NCBI RefSeq assembly: GCF_903166585.1
Contig: NZ_CAESCM010000012.1
Location: 62,001-126,000, forward strand
Direction of reading: 5' to 3'
Length of the DNA: 64,000 nucleotides
Source of the DNA: Pedobacter ghigonis
Lineage (GTDB): Bacteria > Bacteroidota > Bacteroidia > Sphingobacteriales > Sphingobacteriaceae
The notes below the pieces were generated by a model that was not told where the DNA came from, did not search any database, and saw only the letters and a program-made list of their open reading frames with translations. The translations under genes and the position numbers were made by a program. Below, piece after piece: positions 8,323 to 17,953 of the stretch (positions are counted from its first letter, which is position 1; every line of letters begins with the position of its first letter).

Positions 8323-8853
8323 CTAATTATTTACAGTCCCTGGTTTGTAACCTAATTTTACAATTACATCATTACTTACATCGTAACTGCTGCTTGCATA
8401 AATCATCATGGTTGCTTCGCTGCTCTTATCAAAAATGAAATCCAGATACTTAGATTTTGCAATCTGTTTAATGGCATCTGCAACTTTATCCTGTATGGGT
8501 TTAATCAGCTTACTTCTGCTCTGAAAAAGATCTCCGTCAGGACCAAACTTAGAACGTTGAAATTCTTTAGCCTGTTTTTCTTTTTCAATAATTTCGTTCT
8601 CGCGGCGCTTGCGCATATCATCGGTTAATAAAACCTGATCTGCCTGGTAAGCTTTGTACATCCTGTCAATTTCAGAGAAATTTTGATCTACCTGTTGCTG
8701 CCATTGTTTAGAAGCCACTTCCAACTGACTCAAAGCCGATTTATATTCCGGTAAATGTTTTAAAATATACTCCGTGTCTACATAAGCAAACTTCTGTGCA
8801 AAGGCACCGAAAGATGTGCAAAGCAGGAATGCGATAAAAAGATACTTTTTCAT
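8323..8853 (-). CDS. OmpH/Skp-family periplasmic chaperone (first copy)
   Basis: The 176-residue protein has a signal peptide (to FGAFAQ, about residue 20) followed by FAYVDTEYILKHLPEYKSA, the typical OmpH opening, a long amphipathic helical middle, and the conserved end IAKSKYLDFIFDKSSEATMMIY. It lies directly downstream of bamA on the same strand (101 bases), which fits the common BamA-OmpH order and a role in outer membrane protein delivery. It differs from its partner at 7679-8257 in most positions, so the two probably have separate clients or form different trimers; that last point is inference. Confidence 0.92.
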   Translation of the reverse strand: MKKYLFIAFLLCTSFGAFAQKFAYVDTEYILKHLPEYKSALSQLEVASKQWQQQVDQNFSEIDRMYKAYQADQVLLTDDMRKRRENEIIEKEKQAKEFQRSKFGPDGDLFQSRSKLIKPIQDKVADAIKQIAKSKYLDFIFDKSSEATMMIYASSSYDVSNDVIVKLGYKPGTVNN

Positions 8854-8954
8854 TTGTGTGTGTGTTTAATGATATCGTTAATAACCTAAGCTTTGTTTAA
8901 ACTCAACTTGCAATGATTTATTGCATAATTAGTTAATTTTTTACTTTTTATCAA

Positions 8955-11495
8955 TTAAAATCCACCTAATTGTTGTGCGATACTGAAGTGGAACTGTCCT
9001 TTGTTCGCATCAGGTAAGCCTGGGATAGCATCAAAACCGTAACCATAATCAATACCCAGTAAACCAAATATCGGTAAAAAGATACGTGCACCCACACCTA
9101 CTGATCTGCGGATATTGAACGGATTGAAATCGCTAAACCTGTTCCAGGTGTTACCACCTTCTGCAAAGGCTAAAATAAATGCTGTTGCCTGCTGACTTGC
9201 AATAACCGGGTAACGTGCCTCTAATACATATTTGGTATAAATCGGGCTACCTGATTGTTGTGCAATGCTCGGATCAGATCCTACCGGAATAACCGTATTG
9301 TTTGAATAACCACGCATCGCAATTAGCTCTGATCCCTGTAAGAAATCGAAACCTTGCATACCATCACCACCCAGTTTAAAACGCTCGAATGCTGATTGGC
9401 CTACTGCTTTGTTATACTGACCCAAGAAACCAAACTGTGCCTGTGCTTTGATCACCAAATTACCTACTACACGTTGGTACCACTGCGAATCGAATTTCCA
9501 TTTGTGGTATTCGGTAAAGCGATATTTTTCTTTATCAGATGCCGTAGCATAGTTGGTTTTGTTAAACAACGAGTATGGTGGCGTAGCCTGAATAGTGAAA
9601 CGCAGGAACGAACCTGATTTCGGGAAAATCGGCGAATCTCTTGAATCGCGGCTAATCTCTTGTGATAAGTTTAAGTTGTAAGAAGTACCGGTGCTGAACA
9701 AATAACCTGCATAGTTATTTAAAATGTATTGTTGCAGGTTAATGGCATGGCTTAACTGGAAATAGTTATCCGGCCAGTTTAATCTTCTACCCAAACTTAC
9801 GGTTACACCATTTAAACGGATTTTCTGGAATGAAGCATTATCAGAACTTAAACCGTTTGATTGTAGTGAAGTAAATGCACTTACACCAAAACTTACCGGT
9901 TTCTCGCCACCAAACCAAGGTTGAGAGAAAGAGAAACTGTACGATTGATAATATTTACCGTTGGTTTGTCCACGTAAGCTTAATTTTTGTCCATCTCCTT
10001 TTGGAAGTGGTTTATATGCTTTTAAGTTAAACAAATTACGCAACGAGAAGTTGTTGAAAGTTAAGCCCAGGGTACCGATAATACGGCCACCACCAAAACC
10101 ACCTGAAAGCTCAATCTGATCTGAAGGTTTTTCCTCAACTGCATATTCGATATCCACAGTACCATCGGCCGGGTTAGGGCGCGGTGTTGGAACAGTTTTA
10201 GATTCGTCGAAGTTACCCAACTGACCAATCTCACGGATGGTACGGATTAAATCGCTTTTGTTAAATTTTTGTCCCGGCTTAGTGCGGATCTCACGCAGTA
10301 CCACTTTATCATTGGTAATGGTGTTACCTTTTAAAGTAATGCGGTTGTTGGTGTATTGCGGTCCTTCGTACATGCGAAGCTCTACATCTACCGTATCGCC
10401 ACGAATGGTTTTAACCGGATCGATGTTGAAAGTTAAGTAACCGTTATCGGTATACAAACTATTGATATCGCCACCGTTTTCGCCACCACCGTTTAATTTT
10501 TTGTTTAAACGCTCTTCGCTAAATACATCACCTCTTTCGATGGTTAATACTTTATTTAAAATACTATCCGGATAAATGGCATTACCTGCCCAGCTTACAC
10601 TACCCACATAGTATTTCTTTCCTTCGTAAAGGTCCATGCGGATGTTAACCCTTTTTTTGTTATACTGGTAAATGGTATCTTTTAATAACGTAGCGTCCAG
10701 GTAACCTTTTTCCTGCATCTTGCCGATCATTTTTACCTTGTTCTCTTCGTATTTCTCTTTTGAGAATTTTCCAGAGCCCCAGAAACGCCACCAGGCAAAT
10801 TGCTTAGGGTTTTTAAGGAATTTTCTAAGCTTGGCAGATTTAAATTCTGTATTGCCGGTAAAATCGATATGCTGTACTTTTACGCGGCTTCCTTTGTTAA
10901 TGTTGGCTTCTAAAACAACACTGTTTTCGGCATTCGGATCTTTACGGGTTTTATAATCGATGGTGGTAAAGAAAAAGCCTTTATCCAGCATGTATTTTTT
11001 TACAATGGCCGATGTGGTATTGTATAAGTTATCGTTTACAATTTTACCGGTTTTATCGTTAAGTTTTTCCTGAATAGCGGTTCTTTGCGATTTACTGATT
11101 CCTTTCAAATCGATAGAGCTTAAACGCGGACGCTCAACCACTTCGATTTCAAAATAAACTGAATCCTGAACAAATTTTTCGATGTTAAGTTTTACATCAT
11201 CAAATAAGCCCTGTGCCCAAAGCGTTTTAATCGCGTCAGAAGTTGCCTCACCCGGAAGCACAATTTTATCCCCTTTGGTTAATTTAGAAAGGGTAATTAA
11301 AACTTCTTTATCTAAATATTGGGTTCCGGTTACTGTGGTACCACCAATGATATATTCTTTTGGACTAAAATAATCGAGATCTAAGCCACCAACCTTTAAA
11401 GAGGGGGTTGCCGGCGCCTGACCTTGTGGACGTATTTGAGCAAAGGCCGGAGCGGCTAAAACTAGTAGGATTAAAACTTGAAATATTCTTTTCAT
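8955..11495 (-). CDS. bamA: outer membrane protein assembly factor BamA
   Basis: BamA is the core of the outer membrane protein insertase. The frame opens earlier (11522), but the ATG at 11495 gives a clean signal peptide, MKRIFQVLILLVLAAPAFA, so I use it; the product is 846 residues. Residues about 30-440 carry repeated POTRA domains (VVERPRLSSIDLKGI, VQHIDFTGNTEF, LYEGPQYTNNRITLKGN). Residues about 470-846 form the 16-stranded barrel, with the GGDGMQGFDF region and a C-terminal strand with QFHFSIAQQLGGF. It sits between uppS and two ompH genes, the usual Bacteroidota arrangement, and is probably co-transcribed with the OmpH chaperones. It should be essential. Confidence 0.96.
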   Translation of the reverse strand: MKRIFQVLILLVLAAPAFAQIRPQGQAPATPSLKVGGLDLDYFSPKEYIIGGTTVTGTQYLDKEVLITLSKLTKGDKIVLPGEATSDAIKTLWAQGLFDDVKLNIEKFVQDSVYFEIEVVERPRLSSIDLKGISKSQRTAIQEKLNDKTGKIVNDNLYNTTSAIVKKYMLDKGFFFTTIDYKTRKDPNAENSVVLEANINKGSRVKVQHIDFTGNTEFKSAKLRKFLKNPKQFAWWRFWGSGKFSKEKYEENKVKMIGKMQEKGYLDATLLKDTIYQYNKKRVNIRMDLYEGKKYYVGSVSWAGNAIYPDSILNKVLTIERGDVFSEERLNKKLNGGGENGGDINSLYTDNGYLTFNIDPVKTIRGDTVDVELRMYEGPQYTNNRITLKGNTITNDKVVLREIRTKPGQKFNKSDLIRTIREIGQLGNFDESKTVPTPRPNPADGTVDIEYAVEEKPSDQIELSGGFGGGRIIGTLGLTFNNFSLRNLFNLKAYKPLPKGDGQKLSLRGQTNGKYYQSYSFSFSQPWFGGEKPVSFGVSAFTSLQSNGLSSDNASFQKIRLNGVTVSLGRRLNWPDNYFQLSHAINLQQYILNNYAGYLFSTGTSYNLNLSQEISRDSRDSPIFPKSGSFLRFTIQATPPYSLFNKTNYATASDKEKYRFTEYHKWKFDSQWYQRVVGNLVIKAQAQFGFLGQYNKAVGQSAFERFKLGGDGMQGFDFLQGSELIAMRGYSNNTVIPVGSDPSIAQQSGSPIYTKYVLEARYPVIASQQATAFILAFAEGGNTWNRFSDFNPFNIRRSVGVGARIFLPIFGLLGIDYGYGFDAIPGLPDANKGQFHFSIAQQLGGF

Positions 11496-11645
11496 TAAAA
11501 TAATTTGTTCAGTAATGGCCACGAAGGTAACAGTGTTTTGTAAGCAAATATTTCTTTAAACCGTTACCCTGTTATGGTTTCATTTATCGTATAAAAGTGG
11601 TGCTAAGTTAGTTTAAACGCTTGTTAAAAAGTGTTAAAAGAAAAA

Positions 11646-12386
11646 TTAGTTTAATTGCTCGCTAATTTTACCAAAACGGCGTTCGCGTTTTTGATAGTCT
11701 ACAATGGCCTCGAAAAGATCTTCGCGCCTGAAATCCGGCCACAAAACATCAGTAAAATAAAACTCGGTATAAGCCATCTGCCAAAGCAGGTAGTTGCTAA
11801 TCCGGTGCTCGCCACTTGTTCTGATCATTAACTCCGGATCGGGGATATTTACTGTTGTTAACTTCGAAGAAAACAAGTTTTCATCTATATCGGCCAAAGA
11901 AATGGTATCGTTTTTAACTTCGGCAGCAATTTTTTTGGCTGCTTCTAAAATCTCCCACTTGGCACTGTAACTTAACGCCAGCGTTAAGGTGCATTTTTCG
12001 TTGTGGGCTGTTTTATCCATGGCTTCTTTTAAATCGTTGATGCAGGCTTGCGGTAACGATTCGATATTGCCGATGGCATTAAGCTTAATATTATTTTTAT
12101 TAAGTGTTTCGGTTTCGTTGTTGATGGTCGAAATGAGGATCTGCATTAAAGCATCTACCTCTTCTTTAGGCCTGTTCCAGTTTTCGGTAGAAAAGGCATA
12201 CAGGGTAAGGTATTCAATACCCACCTCTACACAGCCTTCTACGATATCTTTTACAGAAAGTACACCTTGCTCATGTCCGAAAACCCGCACTTTTCCCTGG
12301 CCTTTTGCCCATCTTCCGTTGCCATCCATAATTACGGCAATGTGCTTTGGCAGGCGGCTATAGTCTATTTGTTCTTTAAATCCCAT
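11646..12386 (-). CDS. uppS: isoprenyl transferase (undecaprenyl diphosphate synthase)
   Basis: UppS makes the C55 lipid carrier for peptidoglycan and O-antigen by adding isopentenyl diphosphate units in cis to farnesyl diphosphate. The 246-residue protein has the family motif HIAVIMDGNGRWAKG with catalytic Asp21, the LTLYAFSTENWNRP motif, and the C-terminal DPELMIRTSGEHRISNYLLWQ motif that binds the second diphosphate. The ATG at 12386 is 19 bases after the DUF6089 stop, so both probably belong to the long minus-strand envelope operon that begins at the hydrolase gene near 15.5 kb. Confidence 0.97.
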   Translation of the reverse strand: MGFKEQIDYSRLPKHIAVIMDGNGRWAKGQGKVRVFGHEQGVLSVKDIVEGCVEVGIEYLTLYAFSTENWNRPKEEVDALMQILISTINNETETLNKNNIKLNAIGNIESLPQACINDLKEAMDKTAHNEKCTLTLALSYSAKWEILEAAKKIAAEVKNDTISLADIDENLFSSKLTTVNIPDPELMIRTSGEHRISNYLLWQMAYTEFYFTDVLWPDFRREDLFEAIVDYQKRERRFGKISEQLN

Positions 12387-12405
12387 TAATTATGTCAAAA
12401 TCAGC

Positions 12406-13209
12406 TTAAAAGGAATAGCATTTTGAGGATACAAAGGTAAAAGATATGCCAACACTAACAAATAGATAAGTGTCCCTTTTTCTAAAATCGCCTCTTTGTG
12501 TACCGGGATATCCGATTTGGTTAACAGAAGGATCGGATAAATTAACCTGGTTCTGCCCATTTCCCCTGATTACGGGGTTATCGGGATAGCGTCCACTTAC
12601 ATCATCGATATAATCGGTAAACGGAGTGCGGTAGCCTATTTCGGTAAAAACACTCCAGGTATCTTTGTAATTGTACCTTAAGCCCAATCCATACGGAATG
12701 GTTAAAACCACATTCTTGTAGCCATTTTCCTGACCCTCGGTAGCCAGCCTGTCTAAGCGGTATTTCTCCCCATCAACTTTTACTGTTGGTTTAAACACTA
12801 CAAAACCGGCACCTGTAAACAGATAAGGTGTAAACTGCCGGGTTCCACCGCCAATATTAAAATTAAAGAAGTTAAAATCTACTATCCCGCTAAATTCGTT
12901 TAAAGCTGTTTTAAACTGCAGGTTTCGTTCCCTGAACTGGGCATTGTTTGATTCGGAATCTTTAGCCTGTATTTGGCCGTAAGTATAATTTAAGCGTACC
13001 CCCAGGTATTGGTTAAAATTGCGTTTAACATAGGCTCCACCAGAAAAACCACTAATTTGCAAGGGGTTGTTTTGGTTCAGATCGCCCATGTAACCTGCTC
13101 CACCTGCCATTAAACCCAGCTCCCATGAAGGCTCTCCTTCCTGTGCACGAACAAGCTGTCCGCCCAAAAGAAATAAGAGGATAAGGAAGAGTGGTTTATT
13201 TGGCGTCAT
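12406..13209 (-). CDS. DUF6089-type outer membrane beta-barrel protein
   Basis: The 267-residue protein has a signal peptide ending near LVRAQ (residue 23) and a small barrel of alternating strands (WELGLMAGGAGYMGDLNQ, VRLNYTYGQI, NFNIGGGTRQFTPYLFTG). The ending VSVGISFTF is followed by a short Lys/Cys-containing tail. I recognise the DUF6089 pattern; the family lies beside nadK, uppS and bamA in many Bacteroidota, but its function is unknown to me. The gene starts 2 bases after the nadK stop, so co-transcription is very likely. A role in envelope assembly is inference from context. Confidence 0.85.
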   Translation of the reverse strand: MTPNKPLFLILLFLLGGQLVRAQEGEPSWELGLMAGGAGYMGDLNQNNPLQISGFSGGAYVKRNFNQYLGVRLNYTYGQIQAKDSESNNAQFRERNLQFKTALNEFSGIVDFNFFNFNIGGGTRQFTPYLFTGAGFVVFKPTVKVDGEKYRLDRLATEGQENGYKNVVLTIPYGLGLRYNYKDTWSVFTEIGYRTPFTDYIDDVSGRYPDNPVIRGNGQNQVNLSDPSVNQIGYPGTQRGDFRKRDTYLFVSVGISFTFVSSKCYSF

Positions 13210-13211
13210 AT

Positions 13212-14093
13212 CTAGTAGTTACGGGTATCGATTCCCCATAATAATTTATTCCTTAACGTGTTTAAATACGTTTCATTGTTAAGGCGGATAAGATTTACAC
13301 AAAAATCGGCTTTTCTGATGGTAATTTTTACCGACCGCTCTACTGTTACCGTACGGCTATCGCATGAAACCAGAAATTTCGATTCCCTGGCTTCTACCTC
13401 AAACGAGAGTTTATTATCATCAGGCACTACTACCGGTCTTACATTTAAGTTGTGCGGCGCAATAGGCGTAACCACAAAATTTTCAGAATCGGGATAAATA
13501 ATCGGGCCACCGCAGCTCAAAGAATAAGCGGTAGAGCCTGTTGGTGTGGCGATAATCAACCCATCAGCCCAATAAGAGTTAATAAACTCATCATTCATAG
13601 AGGCATGAATAATCATCATGGCCGAATTATCACGGCGGTGAATGGTAATATCGTTTAAGGCAAAGTTTTCTTCGCCAAACAAGCCGTTTTCCGATTCTAA
13701 GGTAAGCAGTGAGCGGGTATCTAAAGTATATTCTTTATTGATCAGGGCTTGCAGCGCATCCCCTATCTCATTTTTATTGATACTGGCCAGAAAACCCAGG
13801 CGACCAAAATTGATCCCGATTACGGGAATACCCGAATTGCGAATCAGCGATAAAGTATCTAACAGCGTACCATCGCCCCCAAGGCTTAGCAGCACATCGG
13901 CCTGTTCTTTTAACTCGCTATGGTTATGAAAAATAACAGTATTTTCGGGCAGTTTAATTTTGCCTTGTAGTGAAGTTTTGAATTTCGAATATAAAACGGG
14001 CTGGATATGGTGTTCGGCCAGATGATTAAAGACCTCCTGAACGTACGGCAAAACCGTATCGTTAAAATCTCTCCCGTAAATTGCAATCCTCAT
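13212..14093 (-). CDS. nadK: NAD kinase
   Basis: NadK phosphorylates NAD to NADP in the cytoplasm. The 293-residue protein contains the diphosphate-binding GGDGTLL motif (Gly72-Gly73-Asp74), with the catalytic Asp in it, and the second family block TPTGSTAYSLSCGGP at 183-197. The start ATG at 14093 gives the usual N-terminus RIAIYGR. It lies 9 bases after the CBS-domain gene and 2 bases before the DUF6089 gene on the same strand, in the middle of the envelope operon; the position next to uppS and bamA is typical for the phylum rather than a functional hint. Confidence 0.97.
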   Translation of the reverse strand: MRIAIYGRDFNDTVLPYVQEVFNHLAEHHIQPVLYSKFKTSLQGKIKLPENTVIFHNHSELKEQADVLLSLGGDGTLLDTLSLIRNSGIPVIGINFGRLGFLASINKNEIGDALQALINKEYTLDTRSLLTLESENGLFGEENFALNDITIHRRDNSAMMIIHASMNDEFINSYWADGLIIATPTGSTAYSLSCGGPIIYPDSENFVVTPIAPHNLNVRPVVVPDDNKLSFEVEARESKFLVSCDSRTVTVERSVKITIRKADFCVNLIRLNNETYLNTLRNKLLWGIDTRNY

Positions 14094-14102
14094 AAAGTAG
14101 GT

Positions 14103-14765
14103 TTATACATTTAAATAATTCATGAACGAATCGTAACGCTCCTGCGACCCATCATCAATCTGTGTGTTGTTGTACACCTCTTTTACCTGATAATCATATC
14201 TTTCGAAAGAAGCTACCAATGAAGTAATTTCAGTTTTATTTACTTTTAATGTTACTTCTAAACGTGTAGAATCTGCAAAAGAATTCACGTAAGAAGAAAG
14301 AATTTGTGCATTATCGGCTTCTACAATTTGCGAAATGTGTGCCAGTGAGTTATCGCGGTTACTGATTTCGAGTACAATAATGCCACCTGGCTCATTTACA
14401 GCGTACTGTTGGGCAACCGCATCAACCACATTACTGATGGGAATTATACCTGCATAATTTTTCTGCTGGTCTAAAACCGGAACAGCTGTAAGCTTTAACT
14501 GGCTCAGCAGCCTGATCACATCGTAGGTATGTGCATCGCTCTGTACAAATACATTAAGCAGGTTTACCGATGCATTGTTTAAAAGGGTATCGTGGTTATG
14601 AATGTTCAATAAATCATCTTCTGCTACCAGGCCCAAAAAAGCGGTTTCGTTAACAACCGGCAAGTGCTTTAGTTTAAAATCGTTCATCCGATCTAAAGCC
14701 TTTTGCACCGTGTCATCGCTTCTCAGTGTTGGTATAACTTTCGATATGATTTCTTGAGCAAACAT
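14103..14765 (-). CDS. CBS-domain pair protein with an ACT-like C-terminus
   Basis: The 220-residue protein has two CBS domains in its first half (KVIPTLRSDDTVQKALDRM and the second copy LLNVFVQSDAHTYDVIRLL), which usually bind adenine nucleotides as an energy sensor. Residues about 128-200 (GIIVLEISNRDNSLAHISQIVE, then EVTLKVNKTEITSLVASFERY) look like an ACT-type regulatory fold. No catalytic domain is attached. Its ATG overlaps the TAA of the upstream hydrolase by one base (TAATG), so translation is coupled, and nadK follows after 9 bases. What it regulates is unknown; its position suggests a soluble nucleotide sensor acting on a partner enzyme, which is inference. Confidence 0.85.
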   Translation of the reverse strand: MFAQEIISKVIPTLRSDDTVQKALDRMNDFKLKHLPVVNETAFLGLVAEDDLLNIHNHDTLLNNASVNLLNVFVQSDAHTYDVIRLLSQLKLTAVPVLDQQKNYAGIIPISNVVDAVAQQYAVNEPGGIIVLEISNRDNSLAHISQIVEADNAQILSSYVNSFADSTRLEVTLKVNKTEITSLVASFERYDYQVKEVYNNTQIDDGSQERYDSFMNYLNV

Positions 14766-15529
14766 TATTTTAACAATATCCTGTCTAAAAATTTCTCTAA
14801 AAAAGCATTAAATATTCCGGGATGCTCCATCATAGGTGCATGTCCGCATTTATCAACCCAGTTCAACTCAGAATTGGGCAACAGTTCGTGAAATTCTTCA
14901 GCCACTTCTGGTGGCGTAACTTTATCGTTTTTTCCCCAGATTAACGAAACCGGGATGGTAATTTTCGATAATTCTTTGGCCATGTTATGGCGTATAGCTG
15001 ATTTTGCCATGGTTAAGATACGAATTACTCTCGATCTATCGTTAACTGTTTTAAATACGTCATCAACCAGCTCTTTGGTTGCCGTAGCCGGATCATAAAA
15101 GGTAAATTCTACTTTCTCTTTAATATAATCGTAGCTCTCTCTGCGTGGGAAAGAACCTCCAAAAGCATTTTCGTATAAACCAGAACTACCTGTTAAAACC
15201 AGGGCCTTAACAAATTCCTGATGGGCAACTGTAAATACCAAACCTACGTGGCCACCAAGGGAGTTACCTACCAGCACTACCTGACTTAAGTTCTTGAATT
15301 TCAAAAACCGATGCAGGTACCTCGATAGCGCCTTTACACCAAGCGTTAAAATGGGTAAGTCGTATATCGGCAAAATCGGGATTACTACATGATAGCGGTC
15401 TTTAAAATGATCGATAACCGGCTCCCAATTGCTCAATTCGCCCATTAGGCCGTGCAGCAATACCAGCGTTTCGCCTTTTCCAGCTTCGATGTATTTAAAT
15501 CCGTCTTCTTCTATTACCTGGTATGTCAT
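14765..15529 (-). CDS. alpha/beta hydrolase
   Basis: The 254-residue protein has the alpha/beta-hydrolase layout: oxyanion HG motif in LVLLHGLMGE (about residue 27), nucleophile elbow GNSLGGH with the Ser at about residue 93, the acid in LIWGKNDKVTP, and the His in CGHAPMMEHP. There is no signal peptide, so it acts in the cytoplasm. The substrate is unknown; the closest looking relatives are general hydrolases of the MhpC/RsbQ type. It is the first gene of the long minus-strand run and its stop overlaps the start of the CBS-domain gene, so the two are translationally coupled. Confidence 0.9.
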   Translation of the reverse strand: MTYQVIEEDGFKYIEAGKGETLVLLHGLMGELSNWEPVIDHFKDRYHVVIPILPIYDLPILTLGVKALSRYLHRFLKFKNLSQVVLVGNSLGGHVGLVFTVAHQEFVKALVLTGSSGLYENAFGGSFPRRESYDYIKEKVEFTFYDPATATKELVDDVFKTVNDRSRVIRILTMAKSAIRHNMAKELSKITIPVSLIWGKNDKVTPPEVAEEFHELLPNSELNWVDKCGHAPMMEHPGIFNAFLEKFLDRILLK

Positions 15530-15729
15530 ATATATAAATAGGATGGTACTGTGCTACTAAGTTAGTAGAGTAAAATTAAATTTTTGCATTTCTTTGCCAT
15601 TTTTCTGAAATAAAATCCAAAACGGTCTAAAAATGCCTTTTGCAAAGCGTAAAGCATAAAATCGGCAAGCGGTAAACACGCTATAAGCTTTGGTCTTTCA
15701 GCTGTAATCTTTCTGCTTTTACCTTCAAA

Positions 15730-16176
15730 CTAGGCTAGTTGCTCTTTAACAATTTCGGCAATCAATTTACCATCGGCTTTACCGGCAAGTTCTTTGTTCG
15801 CCATGCCCATTACTTTCCCCATATCCTTAACCGATGTAGCGCCAGATTGTTTGATTACCGTTTCGATAATTGCTGCAACCACTTCCCTATCCAATTGTTT
15901 AGGCAAAAACTGGTTAATTACTGCAATTTCTTCTTCTTCTACCTGATACAAATCCTCACGGTTTTGCTGTTTATAAATATCTGCCGATTCGCGACGTTGT
16001 TTAATCAGTTTCTGAAGGATTTTAAGCTCAGTTTCTTCTGTAATTTCTTCTGAAGAACCTTTTTCGGTTTTAGCCAAAAGTAAAGCAGCCTTTATTGCCC
16101 TTAAACCTCTTAACTGTGCATTGTTTTTAGCCAACATGGCTTTTTTTATTTCCTGATCTATTGTTGTTGATATCAT
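15730..16176 (-). CDS. GatB/YqeY-domain protein
   Basis: The 148-residue protein matches the stand-alone YqeY family in full length: MISTTIDQEIKKAMLAKN at the start, the conserved LIKQRRESADIYKQQNREDL block, and the C-terminal GMANKELAGKADGKLIAEIVKEQL. The same domain forms the tRNA-binding tail of GatB, the amidotransferase subunit that makes Gln-tRNA or Asn-tRNA, but the stand-alone protein lacks the catalytic part and its cellular role is not settled. It follows the SDR gene with a 128-base repeat-containing spacer, so it may be transcribed separately. Confidence 0.93.
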   Translation of the reverse strand: MISTTIDQEIKKAMLAKNNAQLRGLRAIKAALLLAKTEKGSSEEITEETELKILQKLIKQRRESADIYKQQNREDLYQVEEEEIAVINQFLPKQLDREVVAAIIETVIKQSGATSVKDMGKVMGMANKELAGKADGKLIAEIVKEQLA

Positions 16177-16189
16177 TTTCTTTTAAATG

Positions 16190-16304
16190 GTTAATCGGTT
16201 ATTTGTTCAAATCGGTTAATTGTACAGTTTATCAATTTAAACGGTTTCAAAGGTTAGGCGCCTGAGCAATTAACCAATTTAAACAGTTTATACAGTTAAC
16301 CTGA
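16190..16304. repeat. spacer of GGTTAAT/CGGTTAAT phrases
   Basis: The spacer between the SDR and YqeY genes is made of phrases built on ATCGGTTAAT and their near complements (AACCAATTTAAAC). The 16-base word TTGTTCAAATCGGTTA at 16203-16218 occurs again at 41893-41908, and related words lie near 7085, so this is a dispersed low-complexity family, not a gene. Confidence 0.6.
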
Positions 16305-17063
16305 CTAACCTCTATTTATAATTGTTGCTGTTGCCTGTACAGTTGGCATAATCAGCATATCGTTAATGTTTACATGCTTAGGTCTGCTTACCACGTACCA
16401 TATTGCATCGGCAATATCATCGGCAATTAATGGCTCCAGGTTTTCGTAAACCTTTTTTGCCCGGTCTTCATCACCTTTAAAACGCACCACCGAAAATTCG
16501 GTTTCTACCATGCCCGGATTAATTTCGGTAACCTTAATACCGTGTGGCAAAAGATCAATACGCATTCCTTTGCTCAGTGCATCAACGGCATGTTTGCTGG
16601 CACAATATACATTTCCATTTGGATAAACTTCTTTACCTGCAATAGAACCGATGTTAATAATGTGTCCCGATTGGTTCGGGATCATCCAGTTGGAAACAAT
16701 TTTGGTTACATAAAGCAATCCCTTCACATTGGTATCGATCATCGTATCCCAATCGTCGGTATTGCCTTTATCAATCGGGTCTAATCCCTGGCTTAAACCT
16801 GCATTATTCACCAGCACATCTACCTTTTTCCATTCGGCTGGTAAAACTTCTAAAGCAGTAGTTAAGCTTTCTTTACTCCGCACATCGGCAATAACCTGTT
16901 TAATTTCAATCGCATATTTATCTGCCAAATGATGGGCTATTTTGGCCAGTCTTTCTTCTCTGCGGGCCAAAAGTATTAAGTGGTATCCTTGTTGGGCAAA
17001 TGTATGTGCGCAAGCTTCACCAATACCAGAAGTTGCACCTGTAATTAATGCGATTTTAGACAT
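16305..17063 (-). CDS. short-chain dehydrogenase/reductase (YdfG-like)
   Basis: The 252-residue enzyme has the Rossmann NAD(P)-binding motif TGATSGIGEA (residues 8-17), the NNAG structural motif (86-89), catalytic Ser140 and the YxxxK pair Tyr153/Lys157 (YCASK). The LLARREER stretch after the second strand carries Arg residues that usually favour NADPH. The overall pattern, with INPGMVETEFSVVRF, is that of the YdfG/serine 3-dehydrogenase-like group, which reduces or oxidises small 3-hydroxy acids or aldehydes. The physiological substrate cannot be read from sequence. It is a monocistronic-looking gene between porT and YqeY. Confidence 0.92.
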   Translation of the reverse strand: MSKIALITGATSGIGEACAHTFAQQGYHLILLARREERLAKIAHHLADKYAIEIKQVIADVRSKESLTTALEVLPAEWKKVDVLVNNAGLSQGLDPIDKGNTDDWDTMIDTNVKGLLYVTKIVSNWMIPNQSGHIINIGSIAGKEVYPNGNVYCASKHAVDALSKGMRIDLLPHGIKVTEINPGMVETEFSVVRFKGDEDRAKKVYENLEPLIADDIADAIWYVVSRPKHVNINDMLIMPTVQATATIINRG

Positions 17064-17155
17064 ATTTATGAATTTAAGTCACGGTAAACTTTACGGTTAA
17101 AAACCAGTTTAATCTACCTACGTAGACAAAGATAAGTTTTTTTGAATGTTAAAGA

Positions 17156-17953
17156 CTATTGAAAAATCAAACTGAACGTGAATTGACGCAATTTCAACTT
17201 ATCGATCGGATTAGCATAAGCGGTATCGTCGTGCTTCAGTATATCGCTTGTAGAATACGACACTTTAATTTCGGGCGACATTTTAAAATACTCGAAATAA
17301 AGGTCAAAACCGATTCCCGTTTCGTACGAAAGGTAATTCCGTTCGTTTTTGAGCAATTTGTTTACCGCGCTTTCGCCTTCATCAAAAGTTTTCTTTTTGG
17401 AGGCAATATCGATCGAATATTTTGCACCACCCAGCCAGTAAGCCCTGAAATTATTTAAGCGGTTCGATTTGATTTTAATACCCAGCGGAAATTCGAACAT
17501 GGTAGCCTGCACTTTCTTATCAACCAGGGTTTGAAAATTCTTGGTTTGCCCATTGCCCACATTAACCGGATCGGTTGGCACATATTCGTAACTCACAACC
17601 CTATCGCTAAAAATGAGTGAAGGTGTAGAGCGGATATCGAAATTTTCGGAAATATTCCTGTTCATCACAAAACCCAAACCGAAGCCCTGCGAAGGTTTGC
17701 TCGAAATCGAATTTAACGAATTGGTAACCATTGTACCCGAAGCGGGATCGTAAGAAACGCCGTTGCTGTTGGGCACCTCGTAAAAAGGCGCCCGCCAGTT
17801 CTGTTTTTTGAGGATTTTATATTCTGCCGAAATGTATTGAAAATTAAAACCAAAACTCCAGTCCTCATCATCTATACCACCACCCCAGTTTTGAGCAAGA
17901 GCGGCTGTAGAAATACTAAAGAGTGAAAGAATGAGGCTTAATTTTTTTATCAT
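17156..17953 (-). CDS. porT: PorT-like type IX secretion outer membrane protein
   Basis: The 265-residue protein has a signal peptide ending at ALAQ (residue 21) and a small beta-barrel pattern. Its most telling parts are the central DIRSTPSLIFSDRVVSYEYVP, the following MFEFPLGIKIKSNRLNNFRAYWLGG, and the closing LRQFTFSLIFQ, which fit PorT/SprT of the type IX secretion system (T9SS). Its ATG overlaps the TGA of ubiE by four bases; a ubiE-porT neighbourhood is, as far as I know, usual in Bacteroidota. PorT is needed for secretion of proteins with a C-terminal sorting domain, and such a cargo is encoded at 28772-29302. A general PorT-family barrel is the alternative reading. Confidence 0.8.
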   Translation of the reverse strand: MIKKLSLILSLFSISTAALAQNWGGGIDDEDWSFGFNFQYISAEYKILKKQNWRAPFYEVPNSNGVSYDPASGTMVTNSLNSISSKPSQGFGLGFVMNRNISENFDIRSTPSLIFSDRVVSYEYVPTDPVNVGNGQTKNFQTLVDKKVQATMFEFPLGIKIKSNRLNNFRAYWLGGAKYSIDIASKKKTFDEGESAVNKLLKNERNYLSYETGIGFDLYFEYFKMSPEIKVSYSTSDILKHDDTAYANPIDKLKLRQFTFSLIFQ